Below are positions 30,973-42,357 of a DNA stretch of 56,026 nucleotides, piece after piece; position 1 is the first letter of the stretch; each line of letters opens with the position of its first letter. Origin of the DNA: Zygnema cylindricum (taxonomy: Eukaryota > Streptophyta > Zygnematophyceae > Zygnematales > Zygnemataceae); assembly GCA_037447655.1 (NCBI GenBank), contig JBBHKE010000423.1, positions 126,001 to 182,026 on the forward strand. Reading direction: 5' to 3'. The position numbers were made by a program, and so were the translations under genes. The notes below the pieces were generated by a model that was not told the origin of the DNA, did no database searches, and saw only the letters and a program-made list of their open reading frames with translations.

Positions 30973-33235
30973 CTAGAAAGCACGTCGAGCACAAGTACGG
31001 AGAAACTCGTCCAGTGCAACACCCAAACAACCAAAGATCTTGACCGCCATCGGAATAAGGTCATCCATAGGGTCCCGGTGGGCATAATCACGCTCCTTCG
31101 CCTTAGCGGAATCACGAGCCGCCAGCCCAACATTTCGAGCCGCCCGACCAACAACCGTAGCCGAAGAAGGGTTTGCCAAAACAATATCACCGGCAATGCG
31201 ACGGGCACCATCAAGCAAAACAACATCGATCCGACGTGATGGAATAATGTGAGAAACCTCCCGACACACAGAAAAGCCCCCCTCCGAAGCGATAGTCGCA
31301 ACAACGTCGCGAATAGTGTCGTGCGCCTGGATCAAATCCCCCCCATAGGAGCAACGAAGCAGATGGACACTATCGGGCCCCAAAACACGACCACATGCAC
31401 AAACAAGAGAGCCAAGTAAAGGAGGATGGGGGAGGCCAAGGCGAAATCGGAGGGCGGTGGTGAATTGAGCAGGTGAGAATCGGAGAGTGGACAAAATAGG
31501 TGTAGCCAAAAGCCAAGATCCAGAATCTGGTCCACCACAAGAGAGAAGACAGGCACGCGAAGAATCAGAGGGAAGCGCATTGAGAAGGTCAGATTTAATG
31601 GCGGCAACAACCCGATCGGAAATTGATTCCTGGACACGCTCAGCAGGTGTGGTAACCAAGGTGGAGAAAATCGGCACATCCACTAGGGCATGGGGAGGAA
31701 GAGAAAGTGATGCGTCCAATAGAGTCCGCTGGAACGCTAACACACCGTCTCAAACGGGCGGGACCACAGTAGCTAGAACAAGGGTGTCCCTAGCCAAGAA
31801 ACGGGAAACAAGGGAAGAGGTAATAAGGCACCAACTTCCCAAATAGGCAACGGGAGCAACACTAGCAGTTGATAATAGACCCAACCCCCCGACAAATACA
31901 AAGAGGGAAGCTTGAAAGCGGGCTGAGGGCCGGGACTCGCGATCGAATGCCCCACGACCTAACAGAGTGTGGAGGACGTCCATAAGGCGATCTTCAAATG
32001 CCGAAAGAGAGGAGACAAACGTCAAGGTGGGAGGGGAAGTATGAGTGAGGTAAGAAGGGCGGTGGGGAAAACACCTGGTTAACATAGCAAAAGCCACTTG
32101 GGGATCGTGAAGGTGAGGAAGGTCGTCCACCTGGGCCAAATCTGTGTGTAAAGCATCATCCAGGAATTGGGTAAAGAAAGTATCCGAACCAAAAGGGCAA
32201 CCTAGCACACGAATGCCATCGGAAGGAGAAGGGGATTGAAAACCAAGAGGGGGGGGTAAAGGAAAGTGTAATATCCTGAGGAGACCGAATAACATACTTC
32301 GAAGGTTGGATTGAAAGGTTGAGTTTGGCTAAACGTTCCTTGAAAAAATCATATGCCAACACGACTTGTTCTCTAGGCCCAATAATGTGGGTATCATCTG
32401 CAACCGAAGGGAAGAGGCAAGAAGGGAAGGAGGTTGTGGAGGCACGAAGAGCTCGGTAATGAGCGAGGGCGAACAAAGGACCGCCGAGAGGGTAGCTTTT
32501 GAGAGTGCCAGTTGTAGAGTAGAGAGGAATGAGATCACCATCGGCCAAGAAGGACAGGCTGCTTGTCAAAGAATAGAAAGCCCTCACGAAGGGGAATAAT
32601 TGGACAATCGGAGATGGAGCCGCCATAAGCTCTGACAAAATCGCGTTCCGATCCACCGTATTAAAAGCATTGGAAACATCGACCTGAAGGACCAACCAAT
32701 TCGGATGTACATCAAACAAAGCCCGAACCCCGTGGACCACGGCCTCACAACCTCCTCTCGTGGCCACTCCAAACTGATAAGGAGAGAAATAATCATGGAA
32801 AGCTGGTTGGAGCTGGAGACATATCGCACGATCCACCAATCTAAATAAAACCTCTCCCACGGCGATAGGGCGGATCCCACCATTAGGTTTGGCGACTGCC
32901 ACAAGGCGGGAGGCCGTAAGAAGATTACAAATCCGAGAGGCACTCGATTCAGGGGGCAAAACATCGCGAAACAATTCATACACTGTGCCCAAGCCCCTCC
33001 CTCGCTGAAAGGTGAGGAGAAGAGCTAAGAGCCTTAATGAAAACCTCCCGATCTAATGTAAAACTCTCAGAAGGCGCAAAAGCGTGGATGGAAAGGGGTA
33101 AAGGGGAAGGTGCAAGAGGGTGGATAGCTCGAAGGACCTCAATAGTGGAAGAAGATCCGGGGGCAAGGGTGAATGGCTGTAGGGCTCGAACCGCTCGAGA
33201 AAGCTCACCAACACGACCTAAGTGAATTGCTCAAC
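30973..33235 (-). pseudogene. LINE polyprotein: reverse transcriptase plus zinc finger and restriction-like endonuclease
   Basis: Three overlapping open pieces in different frames (32992-32156, 32295-31750, 31743-30973) show frameshifts. Reverse transcriptase motifs are VAKPNGGIRPIAVGEVLFRL (fingers), LVLQVDVSNAFNTV (first catalytic Asp), YPLGGPLFALA, and VADDTHIIGP (catalytic DD, with VADD for the usual YADD). The C-terminal piece has a CCHC-like finger CACGRVLGPDSVHLLRC, then RRIDVVLLDGARRIAGDIVL, which resembles the PD-(D/E)xK endonuclease core. The N-terminus upstream of 32992 has also decayed out of frame. No apurinic endonuclease domain is seen. Confidence 0.8.
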
Positions 33236-33269
33236 GATAAGAGGCCGGGACATCTGATGGCCTAGGTGG

Positions 33270-33410
33270 TCGACGTGGTATGACATGACAAGGAGGAAAA
33301 AGCATCCAAGAATATCTATATACACAATTTAACAAAGAAAGAACACAATCCTGTCACACAAGTATTTATCTAGGCAAATAAACCTTGTAGCATCCTGCCA
33401 AAACTCCATC
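33270..33410. repeat. Direct repeat S, copy 1 (pairs with about 33650-33787)
   Basis: Contains gcatccaagaatatct and aacacaatcctgtcacacaa, found again at 33650-33787. Copy 1 lies to the right of the LINE. Confidence 0.85.
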
Positions 33411-33787
33411 CTTGTTTCTTTCCCGGAGAATTTAGATGCAGGTGTAAGGGATTGCGCGTTACGTGTTTCATCAATGTTTTAAGATCCTTCAATGCTGCTG
33501 AATGGAGGGATCATATATAGATATTCAATTTTATAAAATGCTTAAGTGGTTTTATTTTCAATGATACGGATTACAATTAGAAATTGTTACTCATATTCAT
33601 TTTTATAAAAATATTTAATGGTTTTATTTTGAACAATACTTAACATCGATTGAATGATATGGCAGGGAGGAGAAAGCATCCAAGAAATATCTACATACAC
33701 AATTTAACAAAGAAAGAACACAATCCTGTCACACAAGTATTTATCTAGGCAAATAAACCTTGTAGCATCTTGCCAAAACTCCATTTG
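33411..33787. repeat. Repeats R (copy 2) and S (copy 2), contiguous: unoccupied LINE site
   Basis: R (33411-33645) runs directly into S (33650-33787) with no LINE between. This is the expected structure of the site before insertion, preserved by a tandem duplication of the locus. Confidence 0.8.
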
Positions 33788-33839
33788 AGTAAACGAAAAC
33801 CATCAACCTCTCAGCCTTCATTCACAAAAAAATGACAGT

Positions 33840-34250
33840 TAATCTTGAGTAAACACAGTCCGTTACTGTTTTGCAGCAACGCGGGAACAATAAATGTAAT
33901 CAAGACAGTGTGTTGGTAAAACAATGGCACTAAAAACGCTATGGGCACCATCGAGCAAAACAATACCAAGATGTCGCAAAATAAGAGTGTTTGAAAACCT
34001 TAACAAACTAAATTTCCTCCTCGCAAGTATGATTCGCCAATGCCACGAACACAATGTGTTTAAACTAACTTTCTCTCAAGGGAGAAATGAAGCAAATGAA
34101 TGTCATGAAGTTGAACGACATGGCCATATTAGTTAATGAGAGCGTTGAGTAAAAAAGGATGAGGGATGCCAAGCCAAAGCTTAAGGTTGGTGGTGAATAA
34201 AACATGCGTGAAACGTAGAGTGGAGAAAATAGGTGTTATCACCGGGGCAA
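33840..34250 (-). pseudogene. Second, heavily decayed LINE endonuclease-domain fragment
   Basis: On the minus strand RHLGIVLLDGAHSVFSAIVL resembles RRIDVVLLDGARRIAGDIVL of the LINE at 30973-33235. The flanking stretch at 34155-34235 parallels 31420-31500 (ggagaaaataggtgt versus ggacaaaataggtgt). It is a remnant of a related element with no open frame. Confidence 0.65.
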
Positions 34251-34312
34251 GCTTTATTACTATGGCCACCATTAAGAGAGAAATTGGTCATGTGAATAAC
34301 TACTAGTGTTAC

Positions 34313-34665
34313 TTAATGGGAAATTTATATCGCGATAAGTCCGATATCAATATATCCAAATATTGAATGGTGACAAGGCCCGATATATTGCTCCGAGACT
34401 AACAAAAGATATAGGAAAACGTTTGGTGGGAGGTGGGAGCTCGTACGATTGCAGTACAACAATAAAGCACAAAAATAAAGTACAATTCTACCTCGAAGGG
34501 GGTAGAGGAGGGGGGACAATCCATTTGGTATCAGAGTATAGAGGTATTGTTATAGTTATCGATACGATAGCATATCGCGATATATTGTAATTTTCTGGAT
34601 ATTTCATCATGATATTAGCCTTATCGATAAACTAGACGTATATATAAATTATCGGTGGGTAACAA
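34313..34665. mobile_element. Decayed hAT-type element fragment (tatcgcgata family)
   Basis: Blocks such as atatcgcgataa, cccgatatattg and ccgagactaacaaaag match the subterminal parts of 36060-36916 and 22882-24071 in order. The termini are eroded and no target duplication is visible. Confidence 0.55.
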
Positions 34666-35600
34666 AAAGGTAAGAGGCTCTCTATACACAACAGAAAAAA
34701 ATAGAGGGATTATATATATTCTGCCAATTCCTTGGCATATTTTAAGATGAGAAATGGTGGGTCAATGATTGGACAAGTGGTTTTCATGAAGGTTGAACAA
34801 AAACCTTTAATGCTTTTCAGGATATCGATAAAAACAAAACTCGTAACGGAATTGGTGCGAAAACTGCACTTATAATAATTATTTTAGGGAATTAATCATG
34901 ACAGTGACTGTTTTGGTTGCGCACATTCACTTACGTCATTTTGTCAAAAAAGGTACGTTTGAAGTACACATTGGTACAAATAAAGCACCGTTGAGTACAA
35001 ATTTGACGGTCAATCGGTTAGACAACTTTTACTTTCAAAATATTTTGTCAACCGCTTAAAATTTTGCCGCGCTTTGCGAACGTCGACCGTCATAATAAAA
35101 TTAGCCATTCACACGGCCGGCGAACATTTACGGTAACAAAGTTGCGACAACCACATGTAAATAAAAGTGTTGCAGACAGTCATTTTTTGTCGTTACGTGA
35201 GCCCCACGGTGAGAGCACTTTTAACTGCAATATTTACTCAAAATCGACCAGAGTGCGATTCGTACAGATGAATACCGATCGCACCAAAACGAACCGACAC
35301 AAAAGTACAGTACCGAACGAAACAAAACATAACAGACGCGAACCGAACAAAACATTTGACTGCGCGATTTCGGCCGACGCCAATTCGCCCAATATCCTAA
35401 TATTTCGCTGTCAATGTAAGAATGTTGATTTGTAGATACTATGGCTCGATTTCGTCGCGCGTGACGACGCGCATTTTATTCATTCAATTTCAATTGATAT
35501 TTCTACGCCGGTTTATTTTATTATAGTGTACAAAGTTTATTTCGTTTCGTGCGTTTCAATAGTTCCGTACAAGACTTATAGTACTTCAGCTTAAAGAGGT
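34666..35600. other. Repeat-rich region; dispersed repeat at 34885-35045
   Basis: 34885-35045 (acagtgactgttttggttgc, cgttgagtacaaatttgacg) matches 49156-49325 in the same orientation with moderate divergence. The open frame at 35064-35435 has no recognisable domain. Nothing else is supportable. Confidence 0.5.
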
Positions 35601-35660
35601 TTCGTTTCACTTTGCGTCTAAGTTTAATGTAACGGTTAGACGATTAAATTTCAATTTTGC

Positions 35661-36059
35661 GGCTAAGGGTGTGTCCCCATGTGCATAAGTAAGGGTTTTT
35701 TTTGTCGTTTTCCTGTAAAACTTAGCGCCGTACTGCCTAAGTTCCAATCGTACGAAGGAATCGCAAATTTGTAAAGTACAATTTGCGTCCCCCTCGAACT
35801 TAGGATGTACGAAAATTTTGCGTCTTGTGTTTTTCGACCCACTTCGACGACAAAAAACGTCATCTTCAACCTTATCTTTAAAACACATGCGCGATGTGTT
35901 TTAAAACTATGGATTTTGTATAAACAAATAGGAACACATATTTGCACGTGCCGTAATTTTTGAAGTTTTTCACACGATTTTCAAAGACAAAGGAAAGTAA
36001 GGAAGTCACTAAGTTTTGTCCGTTTGCATTTAATACGACAAAGAAAATTACACAATTTG
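35661..36059. mobile_element. Foldback-family half element
   Basis: Starts with the terminus taagggtgtgtccccatgtg and continues into blocks matching 22346-22880 (ttttcgacccacttc, aaaacacatgcgcgatgtgt, acaaataggaacacatat, tttaatacgacaaag). A hAT element interrupts it at 36060. Confidence 0.65.
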
Positions 36060-36916
36060 TAGTGTTGGGTATCGGGTAAATTCATATCGCGATAATCTCG
36101 ATATTCGATATATCGAATATCGATCGAGGAGGATCCTCAATATATCGTACCGAGACCAACATAAACCATCGCGATATATATCGCGATATATAGTATTTTT
36201 AAAATTTTATATTATAATTTTTTATATAATATGTTATTTTAGCGAAAAAGTCAAATCGTCTGATACGCCACGTACGCCGTGATTTTCGTTCCGTGACCTA
36301 AAGGTAGACGCCGCAAAATGTAACCGACAAAAAAGTACTAATTTTGAAATTCTAATGACTAATTATTTGGGGTATGGTTACACGAGGAGGTCTCAGTAAT
36401 AGTACGGACAACAAAATTTATGTATTACAGAGGCCTCGGGTACATCGCGTATCTTTTGTAAAAAATATTTACATACGTGTTCTGATATGCATGGTTCCAC
36501 GTAAGGTGACAACCAAATCTCAAAAATCATCGAATATCTGGAAACCGACCTTTTTCATCTGGAAAATCGTACTTGCGTATGACGTATGTTCACTTCACAA
36601 GTGTACCTCGTCAATGTACCTCAGAGATCTCTTCACTCCGCTGACTTTCAGGAAAAAGCCGTATTTCTTTCCGGCTTTCCGGCAAAGATTTTATAGTCAC
36701 TTTGTCCGAAGTCACGAGACTTTGAAAACCTGTGGGATTTTTTTTTTATTTTTTTTTTCAGCTTCGATATATTGACGATACGATATATCGGCAATATATC
36801 GGCAATATATCGCAATGATTTGATATTCGATATATCGAAGCGATATATCGATTATCGGGTACCTGAAATTCAATATATATCGAATATCGGCAAACGGTCC
36901 TCGATACCCAACACTA
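36060..36916. mobile_element. Non-autonomous hAT-like element
   Basis: Termini TAGTGTTGGGTATCGGG and TCGATACCCAACACTA are inverted repeats with dense atatcgcgatat-type palindromes inside them. It is a subfamily distinct from the TGTTGTGTATCGG elements at 22882 and 46381. The 8-bp flanks (acaatttg, attaggac) do not match, so the target duplication has decayed or been lost by recombination. Confidence 0.7.
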
Positions 36917-37624
36917 ATTAGGACATTCTGTAATTGTACGGCAAACATTACAGAATGCTACAATCTGAACGAAATTCCATTGTGGAGAGTCTGTAATCCA
37001 CGTGGTAACAAAAAAGCGGTGCCACGTAGCTATAGATTTGATATTGAAAATCGTCAATGATTTTTACACCGACCAAAAATCTTCATTTGCGTACCATGTA
37101 CGTGCGTACCGGTCATCGTTCAACACGTTTTGTACTCTTTGCAGACGCCTTGTCAGATACCACCTCATTTTTTTAGGGCTCCTGTTTATACGCGTGACGA
37201 ATGAGCGCTGCCAGAAATAGTGTGACGAACGGGCAACAACAAAAATAGCGTGACAAAAGTGCGTTACGAGATTTCGTTTGTATTTTCTGCTGGATTTTTG
37301 AATGCGTATATCGTGTGCGAATTTTTTTTATTTTCGTTGGTTGCCACATTGACACGTATACTCATTATCCAACGTGTCGCGGCTCATTTTTTTCTGTAAT
37401 TGATGATGCACCTCGCGAGGTACATCACCAATTACAGAAAATTTCGAAGCGAATGCTTCGCGAAAAAATATCCAACGGTCACAATTAGCTCCCAGACTTT
37501 TGGAGAATATTAGCAAGAATCTCTGTAATGTTGTTTTCCGCAGAAAAACAAAATAAAACGTACGTCGTAGCACGGAGAGGTCCGAATTTCTGTAAACAAC
37601 CTCACTTTTCGTCTAATGGAACTT
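36917..37624. other. Palindrome-bearing AT-rich region
   Basis: Two inverted repeats stand out: 36922-36957 (acattctgtaa ... ttacagaatgc) and 37394-37440 (ctgtaattgatgatgcacc ... ggtacatcaccaattacag). They may be ends of unclassified small elements. No gene is visible. Confidence 0.45.
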
Positions 37625-38206
37625 CACCCTAAAAAAAATAAAAAAAAAATAGAGTTATGAACGCTAATTTATGTGATAGAACTTTTTCACAGATGAAATT
37701 TACTCTAATTTGTTTAAGTACTCTATATTAGGTTATGTCGGCAATAATCATCCGCGCTGTAGTTATGAACACTAAATTACGTAGACGTACAAACTCTGTC
37801 AGTCCGTATAGTTTGACGTCATTATGACGTTAGTACTATTTGTCGTGCTGAATGTCAGTTAATGTTCACACCGACGACGATGCTGTCGACGGACGAGAGT
37901 TGTGCGAACGGCTATATTTCGATGTGATTGATTTTTTTGTTTAGTGCGATTTCACGTGCGAGCGCGATTCTATTAAATCATTATTTGTACCTTTTTACTT
38001 ATAAAAGTACAATTTTGCACGGTCAAACGTCGTCCGTGCTCCACACTATTAAAAATAAACCTATATTATAATTTTTCACGCTAATTAAACCTTACCTTAA
38101 ATAGTATAATGAAAAATTTAGAATCATTTACTCTATTTAAGGTGATAGAGTCGAAATTTAGGGCGACCAAATTAGCATTATCTACTCTAATTACCAGTTG
38201 CGGTGT
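37625..38206. mobile_element. MITE-like element, ACACCGC family, copy E (reverse orientation)
   Basis: The reverse complement follows copy D (50356-51073) through gacgtcattatgacgtta, the cagcacg block and ctaatttatgtgatagaact. It ends with ttgcggtgt at 38206. The terminal repeat at the left end is eroded. Confidence 0.6.
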
Positions 38207-38484
38207 ACAGTACAGTACTGTACAGTACTAGTCTAAACCTTTAAGTTCGGACTCATTTATGTACTTGACAATACCGCACCAATATTGCCGTTCCACATTT
38301 TTGTGGCACCACTTTATCGGCAAAAGGCTTCCACATACACAACGCATTTCACTTCCCCTACATTTAAAAGCTTCCCCACTAGCCAAAATTTGAATTTCCT
38401 TTTCCCCCTCTCCCATCGTTTTGATCCGTCCTCTTGTCTTTCTACCACTCTCATCGCCACTTTTCCCTTTTATTTTCCTCTTTA

Positions 38485-38780
38485 ATGGCGCAAGCCCTGC
38501 AACCGTCGGTTCTTTTGTCACACTTGTCCTACTCCGTTTCTGGTACTTCTCTCGATGGACTCGTCTTCCATGGCCTTCGTGCAGAGCCTCCAACCAGCGT
38601 CGCCAGTGTGCGGCTTCGCACCACCAAGACTTGCCACGTGGCGCCTGTTCGTCCCATTGCTGAGCCGGCCGTACGAAAGGTGACGATCAAGGAGGCCGGG
38701 GCGCCGGTTGTGGCGGGCAATGCTCCCGCGGCTTCGCCAGCGCCAACTGTCGGAGCGTCTCCTGCAAGAACACATGTCAT
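38485..38780 (+). pseudogene. Plastid-transit-peptide-like open frame (gene fragment?)
   Basis: From ATG 38485 (context taATGGCG) the frame starts MAQALQPSVLLSHLSYSV and continues with VASVRLRTTKT and PVRPIAEPAVRKV. It is rich in Ser, Ala, Thr, Val and Arg and poor in acidic residues at its start, as in chloroplast transit peptides. After about 38780 it passes into a pyrimidine-rich stretch (Pro/Leu repeats) and then the spacer-like array, so any mature protein is missing. The family is not identified. It could be the first exon of a truncated gene. Confidence 0.35.
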
Positions 38781-38967
38781 CTCTCCCTCTCCCTTTTTCT
38801 TGCCACCTCCCCCTACCCCTCCCCCTCTCCCTCCCCCTCTCCCTCCCCCTCTCCGCCCTTTAACGCTCCACAGTTTCGTGGGACCACAGTTACTACTCCA
38901 CATTATTTTACCACTGTTACCGTTCCCACAGTTTTGTGTCATTACCGTGACCGCTCCACAGTTTACT

Positions 38968-39345
38968 CGGCGTACACGGATTCCGGTACTTAGCCAAAAT
39001 TTCGAAGTTTTTAAACTCGGCGTACACGGATTCCAACACTTAGCCAAATTTGGAAGTTTTTTGACTCGGCGTACACGGATTCCGTTACTTAGCCAAATCT
39101 GGAAGTTTTTTGACTCGGCGTACACAGATTCCGGTACTTAGCCAAATTTGGAAGTTTTTCAACTCGGCGTACACGGATTCCGGTACTTAGCCAAAATTTG
39201 GAAGTTTTTCAACTCGGCGTACACGGATTCCAACACTTAGCCAGATTTTCCAAGTTTTCAACTCGGCGTACACGGATTCCGTTACTTAGCCAAATTTGGT
39301 AGTTTTTCAACTCGACGTACACGTATTCCGGTACTTAGCCAATTT
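38968..39345. repeat. About 50-bp tandem array (cggcgtacacggattcc)
   Basis: Eight units of roughly 49-51 bp, each starting with cggcgtacacggattcc and carrying tacttagccaaat and gaagttttt. Three more units follow at 39647-39790. The array lies immediately past the 3' side of the 25S rRNA fragment on the minus strand, where intergenic-spacer repeats would be expected. Confidence 0.9.
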
Positions 39346-39354
39346 TTTTAGTTT

Positions 39355-39620
39355 TTGGTGTTTGGGTATTTTAAGCCCCCATTATCGAAAATCATGGGTT
39401 TGGGTATTAAGCCCCAATTCGAAATTCACGGGTTTGGGTTTTTTAAGCCCCAAATATCGAAATTTACGGGTTTGGGTGTTTAGCCTAAATTCCAAATTTC
39501 GGGGTTTGGGTTTTTTAACCCCCAATATCGCAATTCTCGGGTTTGGGTGTTAAGCCTAATTAGGAGATTCGCGGGTTTTGGGTATCAAACCTAGTTTCGA
39601 AAATCACGGGTTCCCGTACT
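39355..39620. repeat. Second tandem array (gggtttgggtattaagcccc)
   Basis: About five units of roughly 55-60 bp of the type gggtttgggt...aagcccc...cgaaattcac sit between the two blocks of the 50-bp repeat. Probably part of the same rDNA spacer. Confidence 0.8.
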
Positions 39621-39973
39621 TAGCCAAATTTTGAAGTTTTTTAACTCGGCGTACACGAATTCCAGTACTTGGCCAAATTTTCCAAGTTTTCAACTCGGAG
39701 TACACGAATTCCGACACTTAGCCAAAATTTCGAAATTTCTAACTCGGCGTACACTGATTCCAATACACAACCAAATTTCGAGGTTTTCGGCGACTCTTCC
39801 AGTGTGCTGACCTTTGAATCGCATTGTTCCCTTGTTCGGATTTTCTCTCCTCGTACTCTCCGTCCGGAAACCACAGCGTTTTGCACCCGCGCGAGTAGAG
39901 GGGGTAAAGGAAAGGGGGATGAGGCGAAGGGATGGGGGGTTGGGGGTAGTTCCGAAAAGGAACAAATCTTTGG

Positions 39974-40310
39974 AACAAAAGGCTAAATCTTAGTAGATCG
40001 TAGCTGCAAGGCTACTCTGCTACTTACAATACCTCGTTCCGATTTAAATCGTCTGCAAAGGATTTATCTCCCCAAACATTGGGAATTGGTTAAGACAAAG
40101 TCTCGACGTATGCTCTTGGAGACACACGAGGCGGCTCTATTTTTAGTCGGGTAATATCCGAGGAGGTAAAAAGTGTCGCTTCTAGTATGGATTCTGACTT
40201 AGAGGCGTTCAGTTATAATCCTACACATGGTAGCTTCGCGCAATCACCAATTATGTGAATCAACGATTCCTCTCGTACTAAGTTGAATTACTATTGCGAC
40301 ACCGGTTCAT

Positions 40311-40365
<55 letters not shown>

Positions 40366-40468
40366 ATTGGTGGGTGAACAATCCAACACTTGGTGAATTC
40401 TGCTTCACAATGATAGGAAGAGTCGACATTGAAGGATCAAAAAGCAACGTCGATATGAACGCTTGGCT

Positions 40469-40500
<32 letters not shown>

Positions 40501-40923
40501 GTGACACCTCTAGCTTGAAATTCCCAAAAACTAAAGGATCGATAGGCCCTGCGGCTTGAAATTCTCAAAAAATAAAAGATCGATAGGCCCTGCTTTCACA
40601 GTTTGTATTCGTACTGAAAATAAAAATCAAATGAGCTTTTACCCTTTTGTTCCACACGAGATTTTTGTTCTAGTTGAGCTCATCTTAGGACACCTACGTT
40701 ATCTTTTAGCAGATGTGCCGCCCCAGCCAAACTCCCCACTTGACAATGTTTTCCACCTTGACAATGTTTTCTACCTGGATCGACGGACGTCTTAATGCTA
40801 GAAGCAAGGGCAAAGCCCCGCCTCCACCTTATGGAATAAGTAAAATAACGTTAAAAGTAGTGGTATTTCACTTGCGGCAAAGCCTCCCACTTATGCTACA
40901 CCTCTTAAGTCATTTCACAAAGT

Positions 40924-40963
<40 letters not shown>

Positions 40964-40968
40964 GATTC

Positions 40969-41020
<52 letters not shown>

Positions 41021-41035
41021 TGGGAATCTCGTTAA
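39974..41035 (-). pseudogene. 25S rRNA 3'-end pseudogene
   Basis: On the minus strand this is the 3' part of nuclear large-subunit rRNA. Universally conserved stretches are readable as complements: the a-sarcin-side region near 40300-40380, the ccgtcgtgagacaggtt block near 40340, and the terminal taaatcgg...gcagagtagcc block near 40010. It is truncated at about 41035 and carries substitutions. A 42-bp tandem duplication (about 40513-40593) lies inside a normally invariant region, so it is non-functional. Confidence 0.92.
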
Positions 41036-42357
41036 TTAACACTCTGTACACTAATCTGTACTCTGTAGTGCGGGTTTACTATTGCCGCTCCATAGTTTTG
41101 GTCCACTGTTACCATTCTCACAGTTTCATATCATGATTGTTACCGTTCCAGGCTTCATTACCACTCCGTACACAAATATGTTCTCTACTTTGTGCTCTAT
41201 CCATTCGTAATTAATTTTAATCACGCAGATTCATGACTTGGCAAAGTTTTGAAACTGAATATTATATCTGAATCCCAAACATCATTCCCTAAACCTAATA
41301 TGATGTCTCATTCTGGAACTTTATTTCTTAAACCCAAACATTATTTCTTAAACTCAAAGATCTACGCTCAAACATGGATAACATGGGTAAGTTGGGTGAT
41401 GGATAAATCCAAACATTCATATTCTCTCTTAATATCTGGAGCGTTGGTTTCAAGGATATGCCCTCTGATGCCTGGTTCTACATGACAAGATCTTTGTAAA
41501 TGTTAACTTTTCTTTGTCTTGTTTTCATAAATTCAGAGTTTCCAATCGTTTCACGTGAAAATAATATTTTGTCATCGAAGTTAACTTTTTCTGTCTTGTA
41601 TTCATAAATACAATTTGTAATCGTTTTACTTGAAAGTAATATATTTTTTTAAAGTTAAGTTTTTCTTTTTCTTCTTCTTCAAACTCCTATCCGTAAGTTA
41701 ACATAGGTACGGGCCAGGGACAACTAACAGAATATGTGTAATTTAATTGTTTAGTTTTCTAAAACAGAGGAACTACAAGCTTTTTGGCCTTTTCAAGAAC
41801 TGTTCGTTGGATACAAACCAACAGCTTCAACACCGCACGCATGCTTGACGTCATGCACACAGCTCGATTTTAAGTTTTTGTAGGATTTTATCACATTACC
41901 CAAGACCAATATCAGCTGTTAAGCCGCATGCAAAGAAATCTGAACCCGACTTACATACACAAATGAGAAGAAACCCATGCGTTAATTATCTCTTTTGCCC
42001 ATAGAGGATAGTACGAATAACATATAGAAACCAACGACGACTTAATTACCCTTACCTAAAAGGACACATGGCCCCAATACTACGAAGTCTCTACTATATC
42101 TTTTATGTACAAGTGTGGGAAGCAGAAACATTACCATGAGCGTATCATGGAGAAACCGAGAAGTACGTGAAAGAGCCTCACAAAACTTTACTCTAATTTG
42201 GTTTTTTGTACAAAATGTCATTTGTCCCAGGGCAGAACTATGCTCAGTAAACAACATTTCTGGACTGAGAGCCAAGATGGAACTTTGCTAAAAAGACATC
42301 ATTTTTCCTCCAAAAATTCTGCCTGCATAGATGGTGAAGAACTGCCGCGTGAAGGTA
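41036..42357. other. Intergenic region right of the rDNA fragment
   Basis: 41085-41160 (ccatagttttggtccactg, tgattgttaccgttcca) resembles 38865-38960 on the other side of the rDNA block. The rest is AT-rich with no gene visible. The last few hundred bases should include the 3' UTR of the ATI-like gene. Confidence 0.45.

Larger units (their letters stand above)
30369..33269 (-). mobile_element. RLE-type non-LTR retrotransposon (LINE), inactive
   Basis: A 2.9-kb insertion between repeats R and S, with coding sense on the minus strand. The order is reverse transcriptase (5', right), a linker, a CCHC zinc finger, and a restriction-like endonuclease at the C-terminus (left). That domain order is characteristic of early-branching RLE LINEs. 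The boundaries are inferred from the uninterrupted R-S junction near 33645. There is no clear poly(A) tail in the expected orientation. Confidence 0.75.

Noticed and set aside
38968-39345. CRISPR-like array
   Set aside because: Units of about 50 bp repeat head to tail with no unique spacers of constant size, in a plant genome next to rDNA; this is a satellite-type repeat.
39974-41035. Functional 25S rRNA gene
   Set aside because: It is truncated, carries an internal 42-bp duplication and substitutions in invariant regions, and lacks 18S and 5.8S partners in the window.
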